Positions 26,444-35,744 of a stretch of DNA of 64,000 nucleotides are shown piece after piece. Source of the stretch: Promicromonospora sukumoe 327MFSha3.1 (GTDB lineage: Bacteria; Actinomycetota; Actinomycetes; Actinomycetales; Cellulomonadaceae); the NCBI RefSeq assembly GCF_000385135.1, contig NZ_ARQM01000015.1, forward strand, positions 1-64,000, read 5' to 3'. The position numbers and the translations under genes are program-made. The notes under the pieces are model-generated. The model worked only from the letters and a program-made list of their open reading frames with translations, did not search any database and had not been told where the DNA came from. Numbering within the stretch: the stretch's first letter is position 1; every line of letters begins with the position of its first letter.

Positions 26444-27697
26444 TCAGGACTGGCTGCCGTCCGCCAGCGGTGACGTGAAGCGCACCGGCAGGCTGCGCGG
26501 GTACCGCGACCACGGCGAGACCGACATCTTGATCGAGTCGTAGGCCACGGTCAGCTCCATGTCGAGGATCCTGCGCAGCAGGGTGTCCACGGCGATGCGG
26601 CCGATGAGCGGACCGATGCGGTGCGCGGGGCACGAGTGGGCCCCGGCGCCCCACGTGAGGTGGAACCGGCTGCCCAGCTCCTCCCACGGGTCGTCGGTGC
26701 GGATGGCGCGGTCGGCGTTGGCCGCCGCGACGGCGGGCACCAGGGCGTCACCGAGCGCGATGCGGCGTCCGCCCAGCTCGCAGTCCTGCCGGGCGAACCG
26801 CGGCAGCACGTGCGGCGCCGGCGGGTGCCGCCGGGAGACCTCGTCCAGCGCGTCGTCGAGGTCGAGCCGGCCCCGGCGCACGCGGGCCGCGAACGCCGGG
26901 TCCGTCAGGATCATGTGCAGGGTGCTCGCGATCCAGGCGATCTCGGCGTCGTGCCCCAGGCTGAACATCACGCCGATCGAGGCCATGACCTCGACGTCGT
27001 TCGCGTGGTTCGGGTGGTTCACCAGGGCCGTGGTCAGGTCCTCGCCGGGCTCGGCCCGGTGCGTCGCCACGAGCACCGCGAGCAGCGACTCCTGCTCCAT
27101 GGCCGCCGCACGAGCCTTCTCCTTGCCCGCGTACAGGGCCTCGGTGAGCTCGTGCATCTTGTTCCCGTCGGACAGGCTCATGCCGAACATCTCGGTCATG
27201 ACCATCACGGGGACCGCCACGGCGTAGTCGCGCACCAGGTCCGCCTCGCCGCGGGGCATGAGACGGTCGATGATCGCCTCGCACGTCACCGCCACGGTGC
27301 GGGCGAGCCGCTTCTCGTCGACGGAGCCGAGGGCGTCGTCGAGGGGGGCGCGCAGCCGGCGCTGCTGCATCCCGTCGAGGAAGTAGGCGTTCTCCCGCGG
27401 CGCCAGGGCGGCGAACACCCCGGAGTCCGCGGGCAGGGACCGTTCCTGGACGTAGCGCCAGTTGCGCGAGTTGCGCGAGAACAGCAGCTCGTTGCGCATG
27501 ACGCTGCTGGCCTCGTCGTAGCCCAGCACCAGCCAGGCCGGCACGCCGGGCTCCAGGTCCATGGGAGCCACCGGACCCCACTCGTCCCGCAGCCGCTCGT
27601 ACAGCTTGTGCGGGTCACGCGCGGTCGTGATGTCCGACAGCTGCATCCGGTCCGGGATCTCCTCCAGCCGCCGATGCAGTCTGTTGGCCAACGTCAC
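26444..27697 (-). CDS. conservon-associated cytochrome P450
   Basis: 417 aa. The heme loop is 'WGAGAHSCPAHRIG', with the Cys ligand and Trp in place of the usual Phe. The K-helix ExxR is present as E-V-S-R ('DEVSRRHPP'), unlike some conservon P450s of Streptomyces in which it is lost. The I-helix reads 'SLGHDAEIAWI': the acidic residue is there but the oxygen-activating Thr is Ala, so ordinary monooxygenation is doubtful. The GTG start overlaps the GTPase stop by four bases (GTGA), tying it to the cvn operon. Substrate unknown; a role in signalling or morphology with the cvn proteins is inferred from context. Confidence 0.9.
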   Translation of the reverse strand: MTLANRLHRRLEEIPDRMQLSDITTARDPHKLYERLRDEWGPVAPMDLEPGVPAWLVLGYDEASSVMRNELLFSRNSRNWRYVQERSLPADSGVFAALAPRENAYFLDGMQQRRLRAPLDDALGSVDEKRLARTVAVTCEAIIDRLMPRGEADLVRDYAVAVPVMVMTEMFGMSLSDGNKMHELTEALYAGKEKARAAAMEQESLLAVLVATHRAEPGEDLTTALVNHPNHANDVEVMASIGVMFSLGHDAEIAWIASTLHMILTDPAFAARVRRGRLDLDDALDEVSRRHPPAPHVLPRFARQDCELGGRRIALGDALVPAVAAANADRAIRTDDPWEELGSRFHLTWGAGAHSCPAHRIGPLIGRIAVDTLLRRILDMELTVAYDSIKMSVSPWSRYPRSLPVRFTSPLADGSQS

Positions 27698-28305
27698 GCG
27701 TTGACCTTCTGGAAGACCGGGAAGGTCATGGCGTGCTCGACCAGCGTGATGAGGGTCAGGACGGCGGACTGCCGGTCCCGGGCGTCGCACTCGACGATGG
27801 GCGTCTCCGGCAGCAGGTCCAGGGCCGCGCGGACCCGCTCGAGCGGGTAGTCCGGCGAGTCCGGGAACTGGTTGACGACCACCGCGAACGGGATCTTGGT
27901 GCGCAGCTCGAGCTGGTCCAGGACCTCGAAGCTGTCCTCGAGGTGCCGGGTGTCGATCATGACCAGCGCGCCCACGGCGCCGTCCGCCAGCCCGGACCAC
28001 AGGTCCCAGAACCGGCGCTGGCCCGGGGTGCCGAACAGGTACAGCGCGATGTCCTCGGTCACGGTGATGCGACCGAAGTCCATCGCGACCGTCGTCGTGT
28101 CCTTGTTCGGCTGCCCCGGGTCGATGCCCACGCTCGCCGTCGTGATGCGCTCCTCGGTGCGCAGCGGGTCGATCTCGCTGACCGCGCCGATCAGCGTCGT
28201 CTTGCCCACGCCGAAGGCGCCCACGACGAGGATCTTGACCGACCGTGCGACGGTCGGTGCCAGATGCTGTCCGGGAACCGGTCGGTCAGAGCTTGCGGAG
28301 TCCAT
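27694..28305 (-). CDS. cvnD: conservon small GTPase, CvnD-like
   Basis: 203 aa, MglA/Ras-like GTP-binding protein of the ATP/GTP-binding DUF family found in conservons. The P-loop is 'GAFGVGKTTL' (29-38), G3 is 'LFGTPGQRRF', and G4 is 'VVNQFPD' in place of NKxD, a variant seen in this family. It should cycle between GTP and GDP and work with the roadblock protein at the membrane. It overlaps the DUF742 gene upstream (20 bp) and the P450 gene downstream (4 bp). Confidence 0.92.
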   Translation of the reverse strand: MDSASSDRPVPGQHLAPTVARSVKILVVGAFGVGKTTLIGAVSEIDPLRTEERITTASVGIDPGQPNKDTTTVAMDFGRITVTEDIALYLFGTPGQRRFWDLWSGLADGAVGALVMIDTRHLEDSFEVLDQLELRTKIPFAVVVNQFPDSPDYPLERVRAALDLLPETPIVECDARDRQSAVLTLITLVEHAMTFPVFQKVNA

Positions 28306-28639
28306 CGAGAATCTTCTCCAGGATGTCCTTGCCGGGCAGGACGTGCGCTTGGTGGTTGGAACGGATCGTCAGGTTTCCCGCGTCGACCAGGTCGGAGACC
28401 ATGACCGCCACGAGACTCACGGGTAGCGCCAGGTAGGCCGCCACCTCTGCCAGCGCGAGCGTGCCCTGGCACAGCTGCACGAGCTCACGCTCCAGCCGCC
28501 CCGCCGTCGAGAGCACCGGACGGCTCTCGACGGCGCGCACGAGCGTCTCCGGTCGCAACGTGTTCCGCGACGGGTGCGCACGCCCCGAGGTGAGCACGTA
28601 CGAGCGCACCGGGTGATCGCGGTACTCCTCGGTGTCCAT
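28286..28639 (-). CDS. cvnC: conservon DUF742 protein, CvnC-like
   Basis: 117 aa from the ATG at 28639 (GGGGGCGAGGGG just upstream); an in-frame GTG at 28705 would add 22 Pro-rich residues. 'VRSYVLTSGRAHPSRN' is the DUF742 N-terminal signature, and the C-terminal half resembles a winged helix ('AEVAAYLALPVSLVAVMVSDLVDAG'). In conservons this protein contacts the other Cvn members; it is thought to link the kinase-like protein to the GTPase. Confidence 0.9.
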   Translation of the reverse strand: MDTEEYRDHPVRSYVLTSGRAHPSRNTLRPETLVRAVESRPVLSTAGRLERELVQLCQGTLALAEVAAYLALPVSLVAVMVSDLVDAGNLTIRSNHQAHVLPGKDILEKILDGLRKL

Positions 28640-28752
28640 CCCCTCGCCCCCTGTTGGTCGATCAGGTATCGGTCGAGCTGGTGGTGCCTGATACGGCCGA
28701 GCCACGGTGGGCTCGGGTACTGCTTTCCATGAAGCCGAAGCTGGTACCGGGA

Positions 28753-29166
28753 TCAGCTGTTGATCCGGTCCGTGCCCAGCGTGCGCTCACCGATCATGAG
28801 CACCTGGGCCTGCATCTGCTGCGCAATCAGTGCCGGGTCGATCACCGTGTCCGTGATGACCGCCAGGCGGGAGCCGTCGCCGGCCCCCCGGACGAACAGG
28901 AAGCCGCCGTCGAACTCCACCATCACCTGGCGGATCGTGTCGCTGTTCCCGAACTCCCGGCTCATTCCGATCCCCAGCGCCGCTAGTCCGGCGCAAGCCG
29001 CCGCGACCTTGTCGGCCACGTCGAGCGGGGTCTGGTCGGTCCGAACCTTCATCAGCCCGTCGGAGGTGAGCACCACTACATGCCTGACCCCCCGTACACC
29101 ACTGATGAGCTCGAGCATCCAGCTGTTGCCGTCGGTGCTCGTCATGCCGTCGGCCTGCGTAGTCAT
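28753..29166 (-). CDS. cvnB: conservon roadblock/LC7 protein, CvnB-like
   Basis: 137 aa, roadblock/LC7 fold ('LDVADKVAAACAGLAALGIGMS', 'VEFDGGFLFVRGAGDGSRLAVI'), similar to MglB, which regulates small GTPases. The ATG overlaps the stop of cvnA (ATGA) and is preceded by GGAGGA. The gap to the DUF742 gene is 113 bp and contains no terminator. Confidence 0.92.
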   Translation of the reverse strand: MTTQADGMTSTDGNSWMLELISGVRGVRHVVVLTSDGLMKVRTDQTPLDVADKVAAACAGLAALGIGMSREFGNSDTIRQVMVEFDGGFLFVRGAGDGSRLAVITDTVIDPALIAQQMQAQVLMIGERTLGTDRINS

Positions 29167-30839
29167 CGGTCCTCCGAAGTTCCGTCGGCACCAGCCGACG
29201 GTTCGCTGCTGTCGTGTGAGTCCCCGAACCGCGCCTCGCTCGAGCTGAAGAAGGCGCCCATCCACTCGCCGGCCTCCTCGGCCGTCTGAGCGGGACCGGT
29301 GTCCTCGGTACGAGGCTCCGGCCTGGACTCGGCCCGGTCACCGGGCACGTCCACCTCTCCACGGCGGGACCGCCGCTGCGGAAGCGCAGCCGGCTCGGGG
29401 AACTCGTCATCCTCAGGGCGGGCTCGCCCAGGGCGTAGGGGCAGCTCGCCAGGGGCCTTCACGTGAGCACCGGCCACGGGCGTCTCCTCCTCGTCGTCGA
29501 CCACGTCGCCGCGCACGCTGAGCGGCTCGACGGGTAGCACGGTCGCGGCGTCGGGCGCCGCGGGGGCTGGCCACTCGTCGTCCTCGGCGGGCTTCGCCGT
29601 GGGCAGCTCGGGCGCCTCCACGACGGCGGTGGCGGCGCGGCTGGAGGCCAGCGCGGCAACCCCGGTGGACGGCACGTGGGCGCTCGGCAGCGTGGCTGCC
29701 GGCGTGAGCATGCCGGACGGCACCACTGCCTCGGTGAGCTCGGCCGGGATCATGACGATCGCGCGCAGGCCGCCGTACACCGACTCGGTGACGTCCACGC
29801 GGAAGCCGTGCCGGCGGGCGTAGGTGCCGACCACGGCGAGGCCCGTCTGCGGGATCTCGCCCAGCTCGGTGATGCTGATCTCGCGCTTGCCGGAGGCGAT
29901 GTCGCGCGCCTGCTCGAGCTGCTTGAGGTCGAGACCCACGCCGCAGTCGTCGATCTCGACGACGGCACCACGTTGCACCTGGCGGAGGGCCACGAGCACC
30001 TGCGTGGTGGGCGGGGAGGACTGCGTGGCGTTGGACAGCAGCTCGGCCACGAGGTGGATGAGCGGCTCGACGATCCGGGCGGAGACGGCGACGCCGGGGT
30101 CACCCGACACCTCGACCCGGTGGAACGCCGTGATGCGGCTGGCGGCGCCCTTGACGACGTCGGGCAGCGGGAGCGGCTCGCTCCACTGCTGGCCCGGCCA
30201 CTCGCCGCACAGGGCCGCGAGGCTCTGCGCCTGGCGGGCCTGCTGGGCCGCCGCGTGGTCGACGCGCATGGAGGTCTGCAGGATGTCCGCGTCGGTGGGG
30301 TGGCGCTGCACCATGCGCGCCGCCTCCTCCTGGATGCGGTGCGCGGCGGCCTGGACCTTGCGGCTCAGGGCGACCACGGCCACCTGGACCGCGTCGCGCC
30401 GGGCGACCCGCTCCTCCTGCACCCGGGCGAGCATGCCGGCGGCCTCGTCGAGCCGGGCCTGCGCACGGGCGTCGCCCGGCAGGTGCGGCAGCGGCGGGGC
30501 GGGCTCGCTCTCCAGGAACGCGGGCAGCTGCTCCTTGGCCAGCGCGTCGAGCGCCGCGGAAGCCGCGTCGGCGCGCTCCTCGGCCCGGCGGTAGGCGAGG
30601 ACCAGGTCCTCGTGCGAGGCGAGGTCGTCCCGCGAGGACCGGGCGGCGATCAGCGCGGCCACCACTGCGAGACCGACGGCGGCGGTGCCGACCAGCCAGG
30701 CGGGCCACGTGGTGCTGGCGCCGGTGGCGGTGAACAGGACGGGTGCCACGAAGACGTAGGCGATCACGCCGGCGACGCACACCCAGGGCGCGACCTGGCG
30801 CAGCCTGCTGGGCGGAGGAGCAGAAGACATCGAGCTCAC
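29163..30839 (-). CDS. cvnA: conservon histidine-kinase-like membrane protein, CvnA-like
   Basis: 558 aa from a GTG with GGGGG nine bases upstream. Two transmembrane helices ('VCVAGVIAYVFVAPVLF', 'VGTAAVGLAVVAALIAA') lie near the N-terminus, then a coiled-coil-rich segment (about 75-200) and a GHKL ATPase domain (about 225-375) with N-box 'AELLSNATQSSP', 'EIDDCGVGLD' and 'GLAVVGTYARRHG'. The canonical phospho-acceptor H-box is not evident. The last 190 residues are Pro/Ala/acidic and probably disordered. It senses or transmits a signal to CvnB-D. First gene of the operon. Confidence 0.9.
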   Translation of the reverse strand: MSSMSSAPPPSRLRQVAPWVCVAGVIAYVFVAPVLFTATGASTTWPAWLVGTAAVGLAVVAALIAARSSRDDLASHEDLVLAYRRAEERADAASAALDALAKEQLPAFLESEPAPPLPHLPGDARAQARLDEAAGMLARVQEERVARRDAVQVAVVALSRKVQAAAHRIQEEAARMVQRHPTDADILQTSMRVDHAAAQQARQAQSLAALCGEWPGQQWSEPLPLPDVVKGAASRITAFHRVEVSGDPGVAVSARIVEPLIHLVAELLSNATQSSPPTTQVLVALRQVQRGAVVEIDDCGVGLDLKQLEQARDIASGKREISITELGEIPQTGLAVVGTYARRHGFRVDVTESVYGGLRAIVMIPAELTEAVVPSGMLTPAATLPSAHVPSTGVAALASSRAATAVVEAPELPTAKPAEDDEWPAPAAPDAATVLPVEPLSVRGDVVDDEEETPVAGAHVKAPGELPLRPGRARPEDDEFPEPAALPQRRSRRGEVDVPGDRAESRPEPRTEDTGPAQTAEEAGEWMGAFFSSSEARFGDSHDSSEPSAGADGTSEDR

Positions 30840-30953
30840 CGAGCCGATCCCCCTAGTAGTTGTGTCGTCAGAGTCCGGGTGGTCCGGACGGCGGATGCCG
30901 CCACCTGGACCCCGAACTCGGCTGAAGAGGGCGAACAACCCCCTGGAGTGCAG

Positions 30954-30983
30954 TTTCTACCACAGGCCGTCCCACACGTGGAA
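30954..30983 (-). promoter_or_regulatory. candidate conservon operon promoter
   Basis: On the minus strand TTCCAC (30978-30983) and TAGAAA (30954-30959) are 18 bp apart, 115 bp before the cvnA start. The surrounding 313-bp gap (30840-31152) between cvnA and the divergent peptidase gene is AT-rich for this genome in its middle part (around 31000-31080) but shows no gene or other clear motif. Confidence 0.3.
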
Positions 30984-31152
30984 GGGCACGACCGTGGTGC
31001 GAAGTGCGAAAATATGTGCCAGTGAGGAATGGGGACAGACCGTGGCCGAGTAACCCCCCAAATCAGCAAAAAACGGGCACACACGGTTCAGGCGAGCGGC
31101 AAGCCGGCCCACCGACGGCGGACGCCGGGACCGGCCGCGTAGGGTGCTCATC

Positions 31153-33303
31153 ATGAGCGCCGAGCCCACCCAGACCGACACCCGAACCGCTCTCCCCACG
31201 ACCCCGCTCGACCCCGCGACGGACCCGTTCGCCTGGCTCGAGGACGTCGAGGGCGCGGACGCCCTGGACTGGGTCCGCGAGCGCAACGCGCACAGCGCGG
31301 CCGCCCTGGGCGGCGACCGGTTCACGACGATCGAGGGCGAGGTCCGCGAGGTCCTCGACTCGGACGACAAGATCCCGCACGTCTCGAAGGTCGGCGAGCA
31401 CTACTACAACTTCTGGCAGGACGCCGGGCACCAGCGCGGCCTGTGGCGCCGCACCACGCTCGACTCCTACCGGACGGACGCGCCGGAGTGGGAGATCGTC
31501 CTGGACCTCGACGCGCTCGCCGAGCAGGAGGGCGAGAGCTGGGTCTGGCACGGCGCGAGCGTGCTGCGCCCGACGCCGGAGCAGCTCGCGGCGGGCGAGC
31601 CCCGGCGGCACGCGCTCGTCGACCTGTCGCCCGGCGGCTCGGACGCGGACGTCACGCGCGAGTTCGACCTGGTCACCAAGCAGTTCGTGGCGCCGGAGGA
31701 CGGCGGGTTCGTCCGGGCGGAGGCCAAGGGCGGGCTGTCCTGGGTCGACGAGGACACCGTGTACGTGGCGACGGACTTCGGCGAGGGCACCATGACGCCG
31801 TCGGGGTACGCCCGGCAGGTCAAGCTGTGGCGACGGGGCACGCCGCTGGAGGAGGCCACGCTCGTCTACGAGGGCGCGGCGCAGGACATGGCCATCGGCG
31901 CCTACCGGTCGCACACGCCCGGGTTCGAGCGCGACTTCGTGTACCGCGCGCTCCGGTTCTACGCCGAGGAGACGTTCCTGGCCACGGGTGTGGGCACACC
32001 CGACCAGGAGCTGGTGAAGATCGACGTGCCCGACTCGGCGAACGCGAGCGTGCACCGCGAGTGGATGCTGGTGCGGCTGCGTGACGACTGGACGGTCGGC
32101 GGGACCACGTACCGCGCCGGGTCCCTGCTCGCCGCGCTGTTCGACGACTTCATGGCCGGCTCGCGGGACCTGGCCGTCCTGTTCGAGCCGACGGCGACGA
32201 CGTCGCTCGCCGGGGTGACCTGGACGCGCCACCACCTGGTGGTCAACGTGCTCGACGACGTGAAGAACCTGCTGCACGTGCTGACGCCGCCGGCCGCTCC
32301 GGTGGTCGACGCCGAGTGGGTGCGCTCCGAGCTGCCCCTGGGCGGCGAGCTGCTCACGGTCGGGGTGGGCGCCGTGGACGTCGTCGACTCCGACGACGTC
32401 TGGGTGGTCACCACCGGCTACCTGACGCCGTCGACCCTGGGCCGGGCGACCGTGGGCGCGCAGGAGGCGCCGGAGGTGCTCAAGTCCGCGCCGTCGTACT
32501 TCGAGGCGGCGGGCCTGGAGGTACGCCAGGAGTTCACGACGTCGGACGACGGCACGCGCGTGCCGTACTTCGTCGTCGGGCGGGCCGACCTGGTCTCGGG
32601 CGAGGCCGGTCCCGCGCCGACGCTGCTGTGGGGCTACGGCGGGTTCGAGCACGCGATCCTGCCCGGCTACTCCGGCACGATCGGGCGCGCGTGGCTGGAC
32701 CGCGGCGGCGTGTACGCCGTGGCGAACATCCGCGGCGGCGGCGAGTACGGGCCGGCCTGGCACCAGGCGGCGCTGAAGGAGAACCGGCACCGCGCGTACG
32801 AGGACTTCGCCGCCGTGGCGCGCGACCTCGTGGCCCGGGGCATCACCGTCCCCGCGAAGCTGGGCATGGAGGGCCGGTCCAACGGCGGGCTCTTGGCCGG
32901 CAACATGCTCACGCAGTACCCGGAGCTGTTCGGCGCCATCATCGTGGGCGTGCCGCTGCTCGACATGAAGCGCTACTCGCACCTGCTGGCGGGCGCGTCG
33001 TGGATGGCGGAGTACGGCGACCCGGACACGGCCGACTGGGAGTTCGTGCGGACGTTCTCGCCGTACCACCTGTTCGACGCCGCCCGGGAGTACCCGCCGG
33101 TGCTGTTCACGACGTCGACCAAGGACGACCGCGTGCACCCCGGGCACGCCCGCAAGATGGCCGCGCTCATGCTGGCCGCGGGCAAGGACGTGACGTACTA
33201 CGAGAACATCGAGGGTGGCCACGGCGGCGCGGCCAACAACGCGCAGGCGGCGTACATGGCGGCGACGCACTGGACGTTCCTCTGGAACCGCCTGGCGGGC
33301 TGA
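31153..33303 (+). CDS. prolyl oligopeptidase family serine peptidase (S9)
   Basis: 716 aa, no signal peptide, so cytoplasmic. Cuts short peptides, usually after Pro. An N-terminal beta-propeller (about 70-440) precedes the alpha/beta-hydrolase domain. Catalytic residues are visible: Ser in 'MEGRSNGGLLAG' (about 576), Asp in 'STKDDRVHPGHAR' (about 659) and His in 'IEGGHGGAANN' (about 692). 'RGGGEYGPAWHQAAL' is the S9A signature. The ATG at 31153 follows AGGG; a GTG at 31144 is possible but less good. It ends at the first member of a repeated hairpin family. Confidence 0.93.
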   Translation: MSAEPTQTDTRTALPTTPLDPATDPFAWLEDVEGADALDWVRERNAHSAAALGGDRFTTIEGEVREVLDSDDKIPHVSKVGEHYYNFWQDAGHQRGLWRRTTLDSYRTDAPEWEIVLDLDALAEQEGESWVWHGASVLRPTPEQLAAGEPRRHALVDLSPGGSDADVTREFDLVTKQFVAPEDGGFVRAEAKGGLSWVDEDTVYVATDFGEGTMTPSGYARQVKLWRRGTPLEEATLVYEGAAQDMAIGAYRSHTPGFERDFVYRALRFYAEETFLATGVGTPDQELVKIDVPDSANASVHREWMLVRLRDDWTVGGTTYRAGSLLAALFDDFMAGSRDLAVLFEPTATTSLAGVTWTRHHLVVNVLDDVKNLLHVLTPPAAPVVDAEWVRSELPLGGELLTVGVGAVDVVDSDDVWVVTTGYLTPSTLGRATVGAQEAPEVLKSAPSYFEAAGLEVRQEFTTSDDGTRVPYFVVGRADLVSGEAGPAPTLLWGYGGFEHAILPGYSGTIGRAWLDRGGVYAVANIRGGGEYGPAWHQAALKENRHRAYEDFAAVARDLVARGITVPAKLGMEGRSNGGLLAGNMLTQYPELFGAIIVGVPLLDMKRYSHLLAGASWMAEYGDPDTADWEFVRTFSPYHLFDAAREYPPVLFTTSTKDDRVHPGHARKMAALMLAAGKDVTYYENIEGGHGGAANNAQAAYMAATHWTFLWNRLAG

Positions 33304-33345
33304 CCGGGCTACCGGCCGGCCGACCAGGCCGGCTGACCCCTTCAC

Positions 33346-33409
33346 CTTCGAGGCCCCACTCTTCTTCGCTTTGGGTTACGCCAAAGCGAAGAAAAGTGGG
33401 GCCTCGAAG
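33346..33409. repeat. repeated hairpin family, copy A, bidirectional terminator
   Basis: Two 29-base arms, matching at 28 of 29 positions with a 6-nt loop, lie between the convergent peptidase and MetE-like genes. The inner stem carries TTCTTCGCTTTGG. Copies at 43381-43444 and 57730-57793 share the CTT(C/T)GAGGCC outer stem and the TTTCTTCGCTTT inner stem. Confidence 0.85.
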
Positions 33410-33414
33410 TGGAG

Positions 33415-34452
33415 TCAGGCCTCGGCCTTCTCCGCGAGGGTCTCGGCCACGCGGCCCAGGTTGGCCAGCTCCGCGCGGTGCGTGTCCACCGGGCCCAGGA
33501 CCCGGCGGGGTGCGGCCAGGAGCGTGACGGCCGAAAGGCCCGCCGCAGGCAGTCCGATGCGCCGCCAGGGCTCCGCGACGAGCTGGGCCAGCTCGCCGAG
33601 CGCCGGTCCGGCGCACTGCGAGACCTGGGCCGGCGGCAGCCCCGCCCACAGCCCCGTGCCCCGCTCGACGGCCCGCGCGATCAGCTCCCACGCCTTCTCG
33701 TTCCAGCCGCCCGGGCCGACGTCGGCCAGGTCGAGGCCCAGCGCGTCCGCACCGGCGAGCACCACGGGCGGCACGCCCACCCAGGTGCTGCCGAGGTGCA
33801 CCACGGAACGGGCGCCGGCGGCGCGGACGGCGGCGAGCACCGGCTCCAGCCCGCCGACGATCCCCGGGCCGTCCACCGCCCGCAGCCGCGAGTACCCGGA
33901 GAACGTGGGCAGCACGCCCGCGTGCACCTGACCGAGCAGCGGCTCCGCGAGCTGCACCGTGACCTCGGCGCCGGGCACCTGACCCGCGATGTCGGCCACC
34001 AGCGTGCGCAGGCCGTCCGCGAGGGCGAGCGCCAGGTCGGCGCGGGCCCCGGAGTCCGCCAGGACGCGGTCGCCGCGGGCCGACCAGAGCTGGGCCGCGA
34101 GCGTCCACGGTCCCAGCACCTCGACCGCGAGCGGTCCGGCGTGACCGTGCGCCGCGATCGCGAGCGCGCCCAGGTCCTCGCGCCAGAACGTGTCGGCCCG
34201 CCGCGCGTCGGCGCCGGGACGGTCGGTGAGCTTCCAGCCGTGCGGGCCCAGCTCGACGGGCATCTCGGTCAGCCGCGCTGCCGTCCGGCCCAGGGCGTCC
34301 GCGCCCGGGCCGCGCTGCGGCAGCTGGGTCACGAACGGCACCGCGTCGACGCCGGTCGGGAGCTCGGCGAGCTCGCCCAGGGCGATCTGCTGGGCCTCCA
34401 GCACGTCGCGCTCGCCGCCGGGCCACGGCCCGTGCCCGCTCACAGCGGTCAT
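33415..34452 (-). CDS. MetE-like (cobalamin-independent methionine synthase) family protein lacking the zinc site
   Basis: 345 aa, cytoplasmic, resembling only the C-terminal barrel of MetE ('PVELGPHGWKLTDRPG', 'VTVQLAEPLLGQVHAG', 'GPGGWNEKAWELIARAV'). Where MetE has the His-x-Cys zinc ligands this protein reads 'VVHLGSTW', and no compensating Cys pair is seen, so methyl transfer as in true MetE is unlikely. Actinobacteria carry such a protein beside mnmA and ligA; its role is unknown. GAGGAG lies five to six bases before the ATG. It follows mnmA with a hairpin between. Confidence 0.82.
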   Translation of the reverse strand: MTAVSGHGPWPGGERDVLEAQQIALGELAELPTGVDAVPFVTQLPQRGPGADALGRTAARLTEMPVELGPHGWKLTDRPGADARRADTFWREDLGALAIAAHGHAGPLAVEVLGPWTLAAQLWSARGDRVLADSGARADLALALADGLRTLVADIAGQVPGAEVTVQLAEPLLGQVHAGVLPTFSGYSRLRAVDGPGIVGGLEPVLAAVRAAGARSVVHLGSTWVGVPPVVLAGADALGLDLADVGPGGWNEKAWELIARAVERGTGLWAGLPPAQVSQCAGPALGELAQLVAEPWRRIGLPAAGLSAVTLLAAPRRVLGPVDTHRAELANLGRVAETLAEKAEA

Positions 34453-34473
34453 CAGCTCTCCTCGTTCAGGGGT

Positions 34474-34509
34474 GCGGGCCGGTGCCGGTGGTCCGGCACC
34501 ACGGCCCGC
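34474..34509 (-). terminator. hairpin terminator after mnmA
   Basis: GCGGGCC and GTGCCGG arms pair with CCGGCAC and GGCCCGC across a short loop, with a small internal bulge. It lies 57 bp past the mnmA stop, before the MetE-like gene. Confidence 0.55.
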
Positions 34510-34565
34510 GCCGAAGGTACAGCCCCGAGGGTACGGCTCGGGTGGGCCGGGTCCGGACGACGGTC

Positions 34566-35744
34566 TCAGGCCGCCGGCGCGCGCCAGGACCGCGCGACCG
34601 TGGCCTGGCCGAGCACCCGGGTGCCGCGGTAGACCACGAGCGACTGCCCCGGGGCCACGCCCCGCAGCGGCGTGCCGGTCAGCGCCACCTCGAGCGAGGC
34701 GCCGTCGGCCCGCACGCGTGCAGGGACCGGCGCCCCGTGCGCCCGGACCTGCACCTCGGCGTCGAACCAGCCGTCGGCGTCGGGCACGACGGCGCCGCCC
34801 GGCACCGCGCCGTCCGCCGCCGCACCGCTGTCGGGCAGCACCCCGTCGAACCACAGGGACTTCTCCCCCGCGATCCGGTCCACGCTCAGCAGCTCGGCCG
34901 GGCCCACGACCACGGTGTTCGTCGACGGCTGCACGTCCACCACGTAGCGCGCCCTGCCGTCGGCGGCGGGGCGGCCCAGGGCGAGCCCGCGGCGCTGCCC
35001 CACGGTGAACGCGTAGGCGCCGTCGTGCTCGCCGACCACCTCGCCGTCGACGTCCACGACCTCGCCCGGGCGGGAGCCCAGGCGGTCGCGCAGGAAGCCG
35101 CGGGTGTCGCCGTCGGCGACGAAGCAGATGTCGTAGGAGTCGGGCTTGGCCGAGACCGACAGGCCGCGGCGCTCGGCCTCGGCCCGCACCTCGTCCTTGG
35201 AGGCGAAGCCGCCCAGCGGGAACATCGCCCGCGCCAGGCGCTCCGGCCCGGCCACGGCCAGCACGTACGACTGGTCCTTGGCGTCGTTCGGCGAACGGTG
35301 CAGCTCGCGCACGGTGCGCGCGCCGCCGTCCGCCCCCGGGATCTCCCGGGTGACGATCTGCGCGTAGTGGCCGGTCGCGACGGCGTCGAACCCGAGGGCC
35401 GTCGCCTTGTCGAGCAGGGCCTCGAACTTGATGTGCTCGTTGCAGCGCACGCACGGGTTGGGGGTGCGGCCGGCCTCGTACTCGGAGAGGAAGTCGGCGA
35501 CGACGGTGTCCTCGAAGCGCTCGGACAGGTCCCAGACGTAGTACGGGATGCCCAGCATGTCGGCGGCCCGGCGGGCGTCGCCGGCGTCCTCGATGGAGCA
35601 GCAGCCGCGCGAGCCCGACCGGAACTGGTCCCGGTTGCGCGAGAGCGCCATGTGCACGCCCACGACGTCGTGCCCGGCCTCGACCGCGAGCGCGGCCGCG
35701 ACCGCGGAGTCCACGCCGCCCGACATGGCGGCCAGCACCCTCAC
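34566..35744 (-). CDS. mnmA: tRNA-specific 2-thiouridylase
   Basis: 392 aa. Adds sulfur at U34 of Glu, Gln and Lys tRNAs, with ATP. The PP-loop is '[15 protein letters not shown]'. Catalytic cysteines are in '[13 protein letters not shown]' and '[14 protein letters not shown]'. The C-terminal part, with an Ala/Asp-rich insert near residue 315 ('[13 protein letters not shown]'), is the beta-barrel. The GTG start overlaps the cysteine desulfurase stop by four bases (GTGA), coupling the enzyme to its sulfur donor. Confidence 0.95.
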   Translation of the reverse strand: MRVLAAMSGGVDSAVAAALAVEAGHDVVGVHMALSRNRDQFRSGSRGCCSIEDAGDARRAADMLGIPYYVWDLSERFEDTVVADFLSEYEAGRTPNPCVRCNEHIKFEALLDKATALGFDAVATGHYAQIVTREIPGADGGARTVRELHRSPNDAKDQSYVLAVAGPERLARAMFPLGGFASKDEVRAEAERRGLSVSAKPDSYDICFVADGDTRGFLRDRLGSRPGEVVDVDGEVVGEHDGAYAFTVGQRRGLALGRPAADGRARYVVDVQPSTNTVVVGPAELLSVDRIAGEKSLWFDGVLPDSGAAADGAVPGGAVVPDADGWFDAEVQVRAHGAPVPARVRADGASLEVALTGTPLRGVAPGQSLVVYRGTRVLGQATVARSWRAPAA

